Positions 1-6,000 of a DNA stretch of 15,703 bases are shown piece by piece. The stretch is from Bacteroidales bacterium UBA2198 (GTDB lineage Bacteria; Bacteroidota; Bacteroidia; Bacteroidales; VadinHA17). The position numbers were made by a program, and so were the translations under genes. The stretch's first letter is position 1, and each line of letters opens with the position of its first letter. The stretch is taken from positions 1-15,703 of the forward strand of contig DCVC01000082.1 in NCBI GenBank assembly GCA_002328625.1. Reading direction: 5' to 3'. Under the pieces are notes generated by a model. That model saw only the letters and a list, made by a program, of their open reading frames with translations, ran no database searches and had not been told where the DNA came from.

Positions 1-85
1 TTAGCCTGATTAATTCATAAACATGAATTAATCACCCGAAGGGCTGACGAAATAATTGGGAACCAATTATTTGTCAGGGTTAACC
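1..85 (+). repeat. Cloverleaf repeat element, copy A
   Basis: Four stems are visible. The closing stem is TTAGCC (1-6) with GGTTAA (78-83), containing one G-T wobble. Hairpin 1 is a perfect 12-bp stem, 7-18 with 23-34, loop AAAC. Hairpin 2 is CCC (35-37), GAA loop, GGG (41-43). Hairpin 3 is CTGAC (44-48), unpaired G49, then 50-59, paired with 63-72 and GTCAG (73-77), loop GAA (60-62). Together they make a four-way junction of about 83 nt with almost no unpaired bases between arms. It is not a tRNA: there is no seven-pair acceptor stem, no GTTCGA-type T-loop and no anticodon-sized loop. Confidence 0.8.
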
Positions 86-188
86 TTGACATTGAAAATC
101 ATTTTGTTACTTTCTTGCTATTTCGTATCATTTTGATTTTCAATCGTCAACACTTCGTGTGAAAAATTCTATGAATTTTTCAGGTTAG
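78..188 (-). repeat. Cloverleaf repeat element, copy B (inverted, larger loop)
   Basis: Read on the minus strand from 188 to 78, this repeats the plan of copy A. The closing strand CTAACC (188-183) pairs with GGTTAA (85-80) except at its first base. Hairpin 1 is 182-173 with 169-160, loop ATA. Hairpin 2 is CAC (159-157), GAA, GTG (153-151). Hairpin 3 is TTGAC (150-146), unpaired G145, then 144-134, paired with 101-91 and GTCAA (90-86). The segment between hairpins 1 and 3, CACACGAAGTGTTGACG, matches copy A at 14 of 17 positions, and two of the three changes compensate each other within a stem. Unlike copy A, hairpin 3 carries a 32-nt apical loop (102-133) with a direct repeat of ATCATTTTG at 98-106 and 127-135. 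Confidence 0.78.
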
Positions 189-192
189 AATT

Positions 193-210
193 AAAAAGAT
201 AATCTCTTTT
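193..210 (-). terminator. Possible weak terminator of the POT gene
   Basis: About 15 bp after the POT stop codon the minus strand reads AAAAGA, a five-base spacer, then TCTTTTT (stem 205-210 with 194-199). The stem is only A/T-rich and short, so it is a poor intrinsic terminator. The large hairpins of copy B immediately downstream could also act at the 3' end of this transcript. Low confidence. Confidence 0.25.
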
Positions 211-224
211 AGTTCTTATTATCC

Positions 225-2015
225 TTATTTTGAGGCTTTTTCAAGTCTTTTAAGTATTGAGAAGATAAATGCGGCTGAAGCAAAGCAACAGACTATAAAT
301 ACCAGCCACAGATGCCAGAGTTCAACCTTATCCCACAAGATTGTTCCCACGAAAAGCAACTTATTGCCAACTGCGGTTGCAAGCAGCCATCCACCCTGCA
401 TAAGACCCTGGAAACGTGAAGGTGCTACTTTTGAAACAAATGACAATCCCATTGGACTTAGAAATAGCTCAGCAATAGTAAGTATGAGATAACTACTTAT
501 TAACCAATAGGTTGTAACTCTGAATTCGTCAGCAACCGGGAGTCCGTCAAGGGAAGCAGGTGAGGGGAGTCTTATCGACGATATCATGACCAGAATGAAA
601 CCAAAAGCTGCAATAATCATCCCGATACCGATCTTCCTGGGTGTCGATGGTTCAATACCTTTTTTATTCAGCCAGGCAAAGATACCCATTACAGGAAAAG
701 TGAGAGCTACTATAAACAAAGGATTGAAAGACTGGAAGATCTCGGGTGAAATCGAATTCATTGCACCTGCCTTTGTAACTCTGAAATAAGCGAGAACAAG
801 AGCTGCAACCAGCAGAATTCCTCCTGCTATCCGGGTATTAAGCCTGAGATTCTTTCTTATCAGCAGCACAAGGCCTGCAATTGATCCTATGACTGCAAGT
901 ATAGACGGAAGAGTGAAGAAAAGATAAGTGATAGGACCAACCTGTTTCACTGTATAATCACGGGCAAACAGGGTAAGTGTGAGTCCGTTCTGATGAAATG
1001 ACATCCAGAAGAACACCACAACAACAAATACAAGAACAAGTGCTGTTATACGAGCTCTTTCTTCTTTATGCGAGCTTAGGATGATCCACGTGACGAATCC
1101 GGCAAACAGGCCAAAAGCGAAACCATTGGCCCAGCCGACCTGCTTAATGAATTGCAATCCGAATGCAGTAGCTCCTATTGCAATAATTGCAGCTATGAGA
1201 GGCAAAGGTTTGAATTCAACCTTATGGGAAACTTCAGCCGTTACTTTCTTTTCTTTATTTGGCAGAAGCCTGTTGAAAATAACATATACCAGAAGCGAGA
1301 TCACCATAGCTGCCGCAGCTATGCCGAATGCATAATTGTAACCTTTTGAGAATACATCAAGATATTGTCCTGCAAATGCTGAAAGGTCTGTCACGGGTCC
1401 GCTGAAATTGACATTATTGGCAAGTTGCTGCAGCGTTGAAGTATCAGTAATAGATCCGTTTAAATACTGATGACAGAGAGCCGGCAGACTTCCATCGTGA
1501 GCGAATCCGTTTGCCCTGAGCCACCAGTTCCTTATCCCGTTTGCAGCAAAGGGAGCAAAGAATGCACCAACATTTATACCCATATAAAAGATCATAAAAG
1601 CAGAATCTCTCAGTTTGGAATATTGCGGATCATCATACATCTGACCTACAACAGCCTGAAGGTTACCCTTGAACAAACCATTGCCCAGTGCAATTGTAAA
1701 CAGACCTATGATAGTGATAGTCAAAGTCATGCCCGGAACGGCCATGATTATATATCCTGCAAACATTATTATTATGCCTGACAGGATTACCAGTTTATAC
1801 TTCTTCGTTGCGTCAGCCATTAGTCCTCCGACCAGTGCCAGCGCATATATGCTGAAATAGAACCAGCTGTAAATACCTCCGGCTTTTTCAGCAGAAAGAC
1901 CAAACTTGGCCTGCAGGAAAAGAACCAGAATGGCCATCATAGTATAAAACCCGAACCTTTCACCCATGTTGGAAAAAAAGGCTACCAGCAATCCCTTTGG
2001 ATGATTCTTTAACAT
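225..2015 (-). CDS. POT/PTR family peptide:H+ symporter
   Basis: A 596-residue inner-membrane transporter of the proton-dependent oligopeptide (POT) branch of the major facilitator superfamily, expected to import di- and tripeptides with protons. The diagnostic first-helix motif is at residues 16-24, NMGERFGFY. This corresponds to the family's ExxERFxYY, but the first glutamate is asparagine while the E19-R20 pair is kept. Hydrophobic segments recur along the whole length, with soluble stretches near residues 165-220 and 255-265, fitting the family's 12-14 helices and its usual 450-600 residue size. The start at 2015 puts MLKNHPKG directly before helix 1. No strong Shine-Dalgarno sequence precedes it, which is normal in Bacteroidota. 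It is a single-gene unit with its own promoter (2119-2148). The family call is secure; the exact substrate is inferred. Confidence 0.9.
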   Translation of the reverse strand: MLKNHPKGLLVAFFSNMGERFGFYTMMAILVLFLQAKFGLSAEKAGGIYSWFYFSIYALALVGGLMADATKKYKLVILSGIIIMFAGYIIMAVPGMTLTITIIGLFTIALGNGLFKGNLQAVVGQMYDDPQYSKLRDSAFMIFYMGINVGAFFAPFAANGIRNWWLRANGFAHDGSLPALCHQYLNGSITDTSTLQQLANNVNFSGPVTDLSAFAGQYLDVFSKGYNYAFGIAAAAMVISLLVYVIFNRLLPNKEKKVTAEVSHKVEFKPLPLIAAIIAIGATAFGLQFIKQVGWANGFAFGLFAGFVTWIILSSHKEERARITALVLVFVVVVFFWMSFHQNGLTLTLFARDYTVKQVGPITYLFFTLPSILAVIGSIAGLVLLIRKNLRLNTRIAGGILLVAALVLAYFRVTKAGAMNSISPEIFQSFNPLFIVALTFPVMGIFAWLNKKGIEPSTPRKIGIGMIIAAFGFILVMISSIRLPSPASLDGLPVADEFRVTTYWLISSYLILTIAELFLSPMGLSFVSKVAPSRFQGLMQGGWLLATAVGNKLLFVGTILWDKVELWHLWLVFIVCCFASAAFIFSILKRLEKASK

Positions 2016-2118
2016 TTGGTTTTCAATTAGTTAGTTAATTAAATTTCAATAAAACAATCTTATTGCCCAGGTTATCCGGATGATTTTATAAACCAGTATT
2101 CATCTCCCTGAACCGGAA

Positions 2119-2148
2119 CAAATATATTAATCTTTTTAAAAGTGCAAC
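2119..2148 (-). promoter_or_regulatory. Bacteroidota-type promoter of the POT gene
   Basis: On the minus strand GTTG (2148-2145) is followed after 18 bp by TATATTTG (2126-2119), an exact match to the phylum's TAnnTTTG -7 element with a one-mismatch TTTG -33 element. Transcription would begin near 2112, leaving a leader of roughly 97 nt before the POT start codon. Confidence 0.55.
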
Positions 2149-2213
2149 ACTTCCAATGTTAACTCTTTAACTTAAAAATCTTTTCCTGCCAATAATCTGA
2201 CACTTCCGGTGTT
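2146..2213. promoter_or_regulatory. Pair of operator-like repeats upstream of POT
   Basis: AACACTTCCAATGTT (2146-2160) and GACACTTCCGGTGTT (2199-2213) share 12 of 15 positions, and 13 of 17 when extended by two bases. Each has short inverted ends (AACA/TGTT, ACAC/GTGT). They are exactly 53 bp apart, close to five helical turns, and the first overlaps the -33 element of the POT promoter. This is the geometry of a dimeric regulator binding the same face of DNA. The regulator is unknown. Confidence 0.4.
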
Positions 2214-2250
2214 TATAAGAAGATTAAAACCATCCTGATCTGCCGGCTGT

Positions 2251-2264
2251 AATCAGCGCTGATT
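2251..2264. promoter_or_regulatory. Perfect 14-bp palindrome
   Basis: AATCAGCGCTGATT is perfectly self-complementary and lies in the divergent POT/nnr spacer. It could be a binding site for a dimeric regulator. It is also flanked by GATTAAA (2222-2228) and TTTAATC (2263-2269), so a larger hairpin is possible. No regulator can be assigned. Confidence 0.3.
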
Positions 2265-2350
2265 TAATCATAAGATGCTCAGGGATCTGCAATTATTTAT
2301 CTTCATGTACCTCGGAGAGGTCTTACAAAATAATAGAAGGAATGATCACC

Positions 2351-2375
2351 ATAATAAAAAACCGCGGAGCGGTTT
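2351..2375 (-). terminator. Intrinsic terminator facing left, with no matching gene
   Basis: On the minus strand AAACCGC (2375-2369), loop TCC, GCGGTTT (2365-2359) is followed directly by TTTATTAT, giving six T residues in a row. This is a good rho-independent terminator for leftward transcription. On the plus strand the hairpin is preceded by A residues and followed by CACAAATG, so it should not work rightward. No minus-strand gene lies between it and the plus-strand nnr gene. Confidence 0.6.
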
Positions 2376-2478
2376 CACAAATGTCATTTTTAATCTCTGG
2401 TTGCCGGTTATTAAAAGTGTTTTTGTAATTTTATTATTTAAAGCTTTTATTATTTGATTTTGCTCTAAATAGAAAAAA

Positions 2479-4008
2479 ATGAAAATCTTCCGGTGCGGGC
2501 AGATAAAGGAAATTGATGATTTTACCATCAAAAACGAACCCGTTGCTTCTATTGACCTGATGGAAAGAGCTGCAGGACAATTGTTCAGATGGTGTGTTAA
2601 CCGTTATGACAGAACAAAGCGTTTCATCATTTTTGCGGGACCCGGGAATAACGGCGGAGATGGCCTGGCCCTCGCCAGGATGCTTCACTCAGCCAGGTTT
2701 GAAACTCAGGTATATTATGCAAAATTCACTGACACGACAAGTGATGACTGGGAAATAAACAGGCAAAGACTTGAAAAAGAAACTGATGTTCTTTTCAGGA
2801 TCATCAGCCAAATCGAACATTTCCCTCTTATACTTTCTGATGATGTTGTAATAGATGCAATCTTCGGATCAGGACTTGCCCGCCCGGTTCAGGGATTGCC
2901 TGCCGATGTAATAAGAAAAATTAACTCATCAGGTGCGGAAGTTGTCTCTATTGATATTCCTTCTGGCTTGTTCGGTGAAGATAACAGTAATAATCTGACC
3001 GAAAATATCATTAAAGCAAATCACACTCTCAGTTTTCAGTTTCCTAAGCTGGCATTTTTGTTCGCTGAAAATGAAATATATACTGGGGAATGGATTATTT
3101 TGCCGATAGGTCTGCATCCTAAAGCAATACAGGACACAGAAACCTCTTTCTTTTTAACCGAAAAGAAGGATATATTACCACTTCTTAAGAAAAGGAACAA
3201 GTTTGATCATAAAGGTATTTACGGGCATGGATTATTGATTGCCGGTTCATACGGTAAAATGGGTGCTGCAGTACTGGGAGCAAAAGCTGCTCTCAAAACG
3301 GGAATAGGACTTATTACTTCTCATATTCCATCATGCGGGTACACAGTTCTTCAATCATCCCTCCCCGAAGCTATGGTTATAACTGACAACTCTGAAAATG
3401 TCATTTCAGACATAAAGGATATGGATCATTACAGTGCATTGGCCATTGGCCCGGGAACAGGGACTGCCCGGGTTACACAGAATGCACTTCACAAACTGTT
3501 GCTGAAATGCCGGAAACCGATAGTTGTTGATGCAGACGGACTTAATATTCTGGGCTTAAATAAGGAGTGGCTTTCATTGTTGCCGGAAGAGAGTATCCTG
3601 ACTCCTCATCCAAAAGAATTTGAAAGGATTGCAGGCACAGCTGATAACGGTTATAACAGACTTGAAAAACAAATTGAATTCTCCGGTAAATACAGATGTA
3701 TTGTAGTTCTGAAGGGAGCTTTAACCTCAATATCCACACCCGACGGCAGAGTTTGTTTCAATACTTCAGGCAATCCTGGAATGGCTACAGCTGGCAGCGG
3801 CGACGTTCTTACGGGAATTATTCTATCTTTGCTCTGTCAGGGCTATTCACCCGAGAATGCTGCAAAGGCAGGAGTGTTTATTCAGGGACTGGCCGGGGAT
3901 ATTGCTTCTTCCTCATCAGGTTATGAAGCCCTTATTGCTTCAGACATAATTAATAACATTGGAAATGCGTTTATGAAGATAAGATCAAATAATAGTAATG
4001 ATTCATAA
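2479..4008 (+). CDS. nnr: Bifunctional NAD(P)HX epimerase/dehydratase
   Basis: A 509-residue fused repair enzyme. The N-terminal YjeF_N/NnrE domain (about 1-220) epimerises S- and R-NAD(P)HX. The C-terminal NnrD/carbohydrate-kinase-like domain (about 230-505) dehydrates S-NAD(P)HX back to NAD(P)H using ADP or ATP. Visible markers are GPGNNGGDG (54-62), D126 in VIDAIFGSG, VSIDIPSG (156-163), GPGTGT (324-329), VDADGLN (350-356), TPHPKEF (375-381) and GNPGMATAGSGDVL (431-444) with the expected catalytic D442. Length is typical for the bacterial fusion. The start is preceded by an A-rich stretch and is the first Met of the conserved N-terminus. The next gene follows after 20 bp, so the two are probably co-transcribed. 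Function is well supported. Confidence 0.95.
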   Translation: MKIFRCGQIKEIDDFTIKNEPVASIDLMERAAGQLFRWCVNRYDRTKRFIIFAGPGNNGGDGLALARMLHSARFETQVYYAKFTDTTSDDWEINRQRLEKETDVLFRIISQIEHFPLILSDDVVIDAIFGSGLARPVQGLPADVIRKINSSGAEVVSIDIPSGLFGEDNSNNLTENIIKANHTLSFQFPKLAFLFAENEIYTGEWIILPIGLHPKAIQDTETSFFLTEKKDILPLLKKRNKFDHKGIYGHGLLIAGSYGKMGAAVLGAKAALKTGIGLITSHIPSCGYTVLQSSLPEAMVITDNSENVISDIKDMDHYSALAIGPGTGTARVTQNALHKLLLKCRKPIVVDADGLNILGLNKEWLSLLPEESILTPHPKEFERIAGTADNGYNRLEKQIEFSGKYRCIVVLKGALTSISTPDGRVCFNTSGNPGMATAGSGDVLTGIILSLLCQGYSPENAAKAGVFIQGLAGDIASSSSGYEALIASDIINNIGNAFMKIRSNNSNDS

Positions 4009-4028
4009 AAGTATTGTGAAAAAGAAAT

Positions 4029-5174
4029 ATGGCTTCATATAATACTAAAAGAAATTACATGAGAAACATAATACAACTATCATTTTTAATAATAATAGCA
4101 TTAGCAACAGGCGCCTGTTCTTCAGGCAGGAATCTCGGTAAGTCAAAAGTTATTGTTTCTCCCCTGACTGAAAATTTTGCTGTTAAGGATGGAACTCTGA
4201 TTTATGCACTTCCACTTACAGTCGTTGACCTGAAAGTTGAAATTGAACGGGTAGTTGAAAAGCCCGGACCTTACTCACGTTTTGCCGGTGAAATGCTTGG
4301 GCTTACAGATGTTATAAGGAGCGAGAACGAATACTGGTCGGTCACGGGAGTGACAGTCAGGACACACGATGAACTTGATCCTTCCGGGTTTTATGTTATT
4401 GAAGCCAGCTCACTTTTCCAGACAAACGCTCTCTCCCTTAAAAAAGCAGGTCTGATTCTTGATCTGAATCCTGAAATATATTACTCCAGTGAAGTACGCT
4501 ATCAGGATAAAGGCGCCGATTTGAACAATCTGCGGGTGCTTGATCTCGGGGCCGATGAATATTTCCGTTCAAGGAGTGACACTGCTTACAGGATTATAAG
4601 TGTTGACACGGCATTCATCAGGATACCCTACCTTATTGAAAAGAAGCAGAAGCTCACGCTTGAACAGCTGGCTGACAGAGCTGCCAGGAGGCTTATGGAG
4701 CTGCGCGATGGAAAACATTTGATACTTACCGGCGAAGCAAACGTTTTTCCCCAGAGTGATGCTGCCATCAACGAAATAAACCGCCTGGAAAAGGATTATA
4801 CTGAATTGTTTGCAGGTAAAACCTGGAAGGAATACCGGACGTTCTCATTCCAGATCATTCCGCGGAAAGAAATGATCGGGAAGCAGACAGTACTGTTCAG
4901 ATTCTCTGAAATGAGAGGACCTGAGGCTGCTTCTGAAAAGGCGGGTAATCCTGTCACAATAGATTTTTTGCCGGAAGAGAAAACGGGGCAACTTAATGTT
5001 CTGAAAAGATCAGGACCCTCGTCTTCTAAGTTTGATAAACTGTTCTACAGGATTCCTGATGTAGTAACAATAAGAATATCATTAGGTAAAGAAATTATTA
5101 CCAATTCAAGGCAGCTTATTTTCCAGTTTGGAGAGGTGGTGCAGCTGCCATCGAATTATATTATCGGCAGGTGA
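4029..5174 (+). CDS. DUF4831 family lipoprotein, function unknown
   Basis: A 381-residue protein matching the Bacteroidota-restricted DUF4831 family by its recognisable N-terminal half (TLIYALPLTVVDLKVEIE, a GPYSRFAGEMLG segment, and YWSVTGVTV) and by its length. It is exported: a hydrophobic segment ends in LATGACSSG, a plausible though weak lipobox, so it is likely a periplasm-facing lipoprotein. Two starts are possible. ATG at 4029 follows GAAAAAGAAAT. ATG at 4059 follows AAAAGAAATTAC and gives a more typical signal peptide (MRNIIQLSFL...), and I favour it (371 residues). The body looks soluble, with no enzymatic motif I recognise. It follows nnr by 20 bp and probably shares its transcript, though a functional link to NAD(P)HX repair is not evident. 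Confidence 0.8.
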   Translation: MASYNTKRNYMRNIIQLSFLIIIALATGACSSGRNLGKSKVIVSPLTENFAVKDGTLIYALPLTVVDLKVEIERVVEKPGPYSRFAGEMLGLTDVIRSENEYWSVTGVTVRTHDELDPSGFYVIEASSLFQTNALSLKKAGLILDLNPEIYYSSEVRYQDKGADLNNLRVLDLGADEYFRSRSDTAYRIISVDTAFIRIPYLIEKKQKLTLEQLADRAARRLMELRDGKHLILTGEANVFPQSDAAINEINRLEKDYTELFAGKTWKEYRTFSFQIIPRKEMIGKQTVLFRFSEMRGPEAASEKAGNPVTIDFLPEEKTGQLNVLKRSGPSSSKFDKLFYRIPDVVTIRISLGKEIITNSRQLIFQFGEVVQLPSNYIIGR

Positions 5175-5201
5175 TCCGGATAAGTCTCTTTGTTGCCGGA
5201 T
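5174..5201. terminator. Possible hairpin between convergent genes
   Basis: ATCCGG (5174-5179) and CCGGAT (5196-5201) form a 6-bp stem with a 16-nt loop in the 86-bp gap between the ends of the DUF4831 and thioredoxin genes. No T-run follows it directly, so its role as a terminator is only suggested by position. Confidence 0.25.
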
Positions 5202-5260
5202 GCTGATTGCTTGTTAAGGTATTTTTTGATTTCTCTGCAAACAGTAAGTATCTTTTTCAT

Positions 5261-5788
5261 TTACTGGACCCTGCCCTTAAAACTCTTCTGGTAATCTTCC
5301 CACTTTTGTGTTTCATATGCTTTGCTGGCAAAAAAGCTCAAAAGCACCTCCATCTCTTTTGGCTGCCTGAAACCGGGTACAGGGGAGGCAGAATATCTAT
5401 TATCCTGTTGTGTAAGAAAGACTACTGTAGGGTATGATAGCCGTCCCTGAAGCAGGGTAACAGCCAGCTGGTGAGCTCTGCCGCTTTTTCCGTCGTTGAT
5501 AAAGGTCTGCCCCAGGAAAGTCACGCTTTCCTTACCCTCGGCATTGAATTTGACCGGGTAGAACTTTGTATTGAGAATATCGGCAATTATGGAGTTTGTA
5601 AATGTCTCCTGATCCATCTTTTTACACCAGCCGCACCAGTCAGTATATGTATCAATGAAGATCGGACGGGGAGCCTGTATACTTAGTTTTTCGGCTTCCT
5701 GTAAGGTATACCATTTCACATCTGACTGCTGGCAATAGGTTGTTATTGCTAAAGTGACGAATAATAAAATTACAGATATCTTTTTCAT
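5261..5788 (-). CDS. Exported thioredoxin-fold protein
   Basis: A 175-residue thioredoxin-like protein with an N-terminal signal sequence (residues 1-19, MKKISVILLFVTLAITTYC), so it should act in the periplasm or on a membrane face. The redox site WCGWC (CxxC at 52-55) and the cis-proline context SYPT (P120) are both present, so it is probably an active thiol-disulfide reductase or oxidase. The segment FIDTYTDWCGWCKKMDQETF resembles the thioredoxin_7/DUF255-like group found with cytochrome maturation and stress proteins. Cys19 could act as a lipoprotein cysteine, but the lipobox is poor. It is a single gene converging on the DUF4831 gene (86-bp gap) and divergent from the MFS gene. A 5-bp hairpin (AAACC/GGTTT, 5790-5803) sits right at its start codon. 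Confidence 0.85.
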   Translation of the reverse strand: MKKISVILLFVTLAITTYCQQSDVKWYTLQEAEKLSIQAPRPIFIDTYTDWCGWCKKMDQETFTNSIIADILNTKFYPVKFNAEGKESVTFLGQTFINDGKSGRAHQLAVTLLQGRLSYPTVVFLTQQDNRYSASPVPGFRQPKEMEVLLSFFASKAYETQKWEDYQKSFKGRVQ

Positions 5789-5941
5789 AAAACCACCCGG
5801 TTTATTTTTGTTTTTGTTTGCAAATTAAAGGAAATTATTTTAACCTGTCTCTACACTCTGATCCCGAATTTTATTTACTAACAGATGATCGGGCAAATGG
5901 TTCGATATTACTTTTCTTAAATATTGAATTTATTAACCTGG

Positions 5942-5969
5942 TTGCAATGAATTTATTTTTTTACATTTA
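5942..5969 (+). promoter_or_regulatory. Possible promoter of the MFS/cupin unit
   Basis: TTG at 5942-5944 and TACATTTA at 5962-5969 resemble the Bacteroidota -33 and -7 elements, with one mismatch in TAnnTTTG and a 17-bp spacer that is slightly short. If used, transcription starts near 5976. That supports 6001 rather than an upstream Met as the MFS start. Weak on its own. Confidence 0.3.
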
Positions 5970-6000
5970 CCGGTCTTTTAACCAAATCTGGATCATTTTT

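Larger units (their letters stand above)
1..190. repeat. Composite inverted pair of cloverleaf-like repeat elements
   Basis: This non-coding block is almost entirely made of nested inverted repeats. Two copies of one element, A (+ strand, 1-85) and B (- strand, 188-78), lie in inverted orientation and share the palindrome GGTTAACC at 78-85. Read in the same direction both show the same order: closing strand YTARCC, an A/T-rich hairpin, a three-pair hairpin with a GAA loop, a long hairpin opening with TGAC plus an unpaired G and closing with GTCA, then GGTTAACC. The outer ends TTAGCCTG (1-8) and CAGGTTAG (181-188) can also pair with each other, with two G-T wobbles. The block begins 34 bp downstream of the POT gene stop. 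I do not recognise the family. It could be a REP/MITE-like mobile repeat, a recombination site folding as single-stranded DNA, or a structured RNA. The structure is directly visible; the function is not. Confidence 0.8.
2016..2478. other. Gene-free spacer between divergent POT and nnr genes
   Basis: 463 bp with no convincing protein gene; the short reading frames here lack homology and ribosome-binding context. It holds the POT promoter (2119-2148), two similar operator-like repeats (2146-2160 and 2199-2213), a perfect 14-bp palindrome (2251-2264) and a minus-strand terminator hairpin (2351-2375). No exact TAnnTTTG promoter for nnr was found, although the 80 bp before nnr are very A/T-rich. 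Confidence 0.7.

Noticed and set aside
1..85. tRNA or tRNA-like gene because of the cloverleaf fold
   Set aside because: The closing stem is six pairs, there is no T-loop consensus, no anticodon loop and no CCA-type end; arm lengths do not match a tRNA.
1..190. Integron attC site(s)
   Set aside because: The ends TTAGCC/GGTTAA and the GGTTAACC centre do not fit the RYYYAAC and GTTRRRY core boxes, the structure is multi-branched rather than one long bulged hairpin, and no integrase or cassette array is present.
1..190. CRISPR array
   Set aside because: There are no direct repeats with regular unique spacers; the repetition is inverted and only two-fold.
2145..2163. A third copy of the cloverleaf element, because CAACACTTC also occurs at 148-156
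   Set aside because: Only nine bases match; none of the flanking hairpins or the closing stem is present here.
2275..2457. Small plus-strand protein of 60 residues in the POT/nnr spacer
   Set aside because: It runs through the terminator hairpin, has no ribosome-binding context or recognisable domain, and its composition looks like translated A/T-rich spacer.
5818..6000. N-terminal extension of the MFS transporter
   Set aside because: The extra 61 residues do not resemble the family, and a promoter-like sequence lies inside this stretch.
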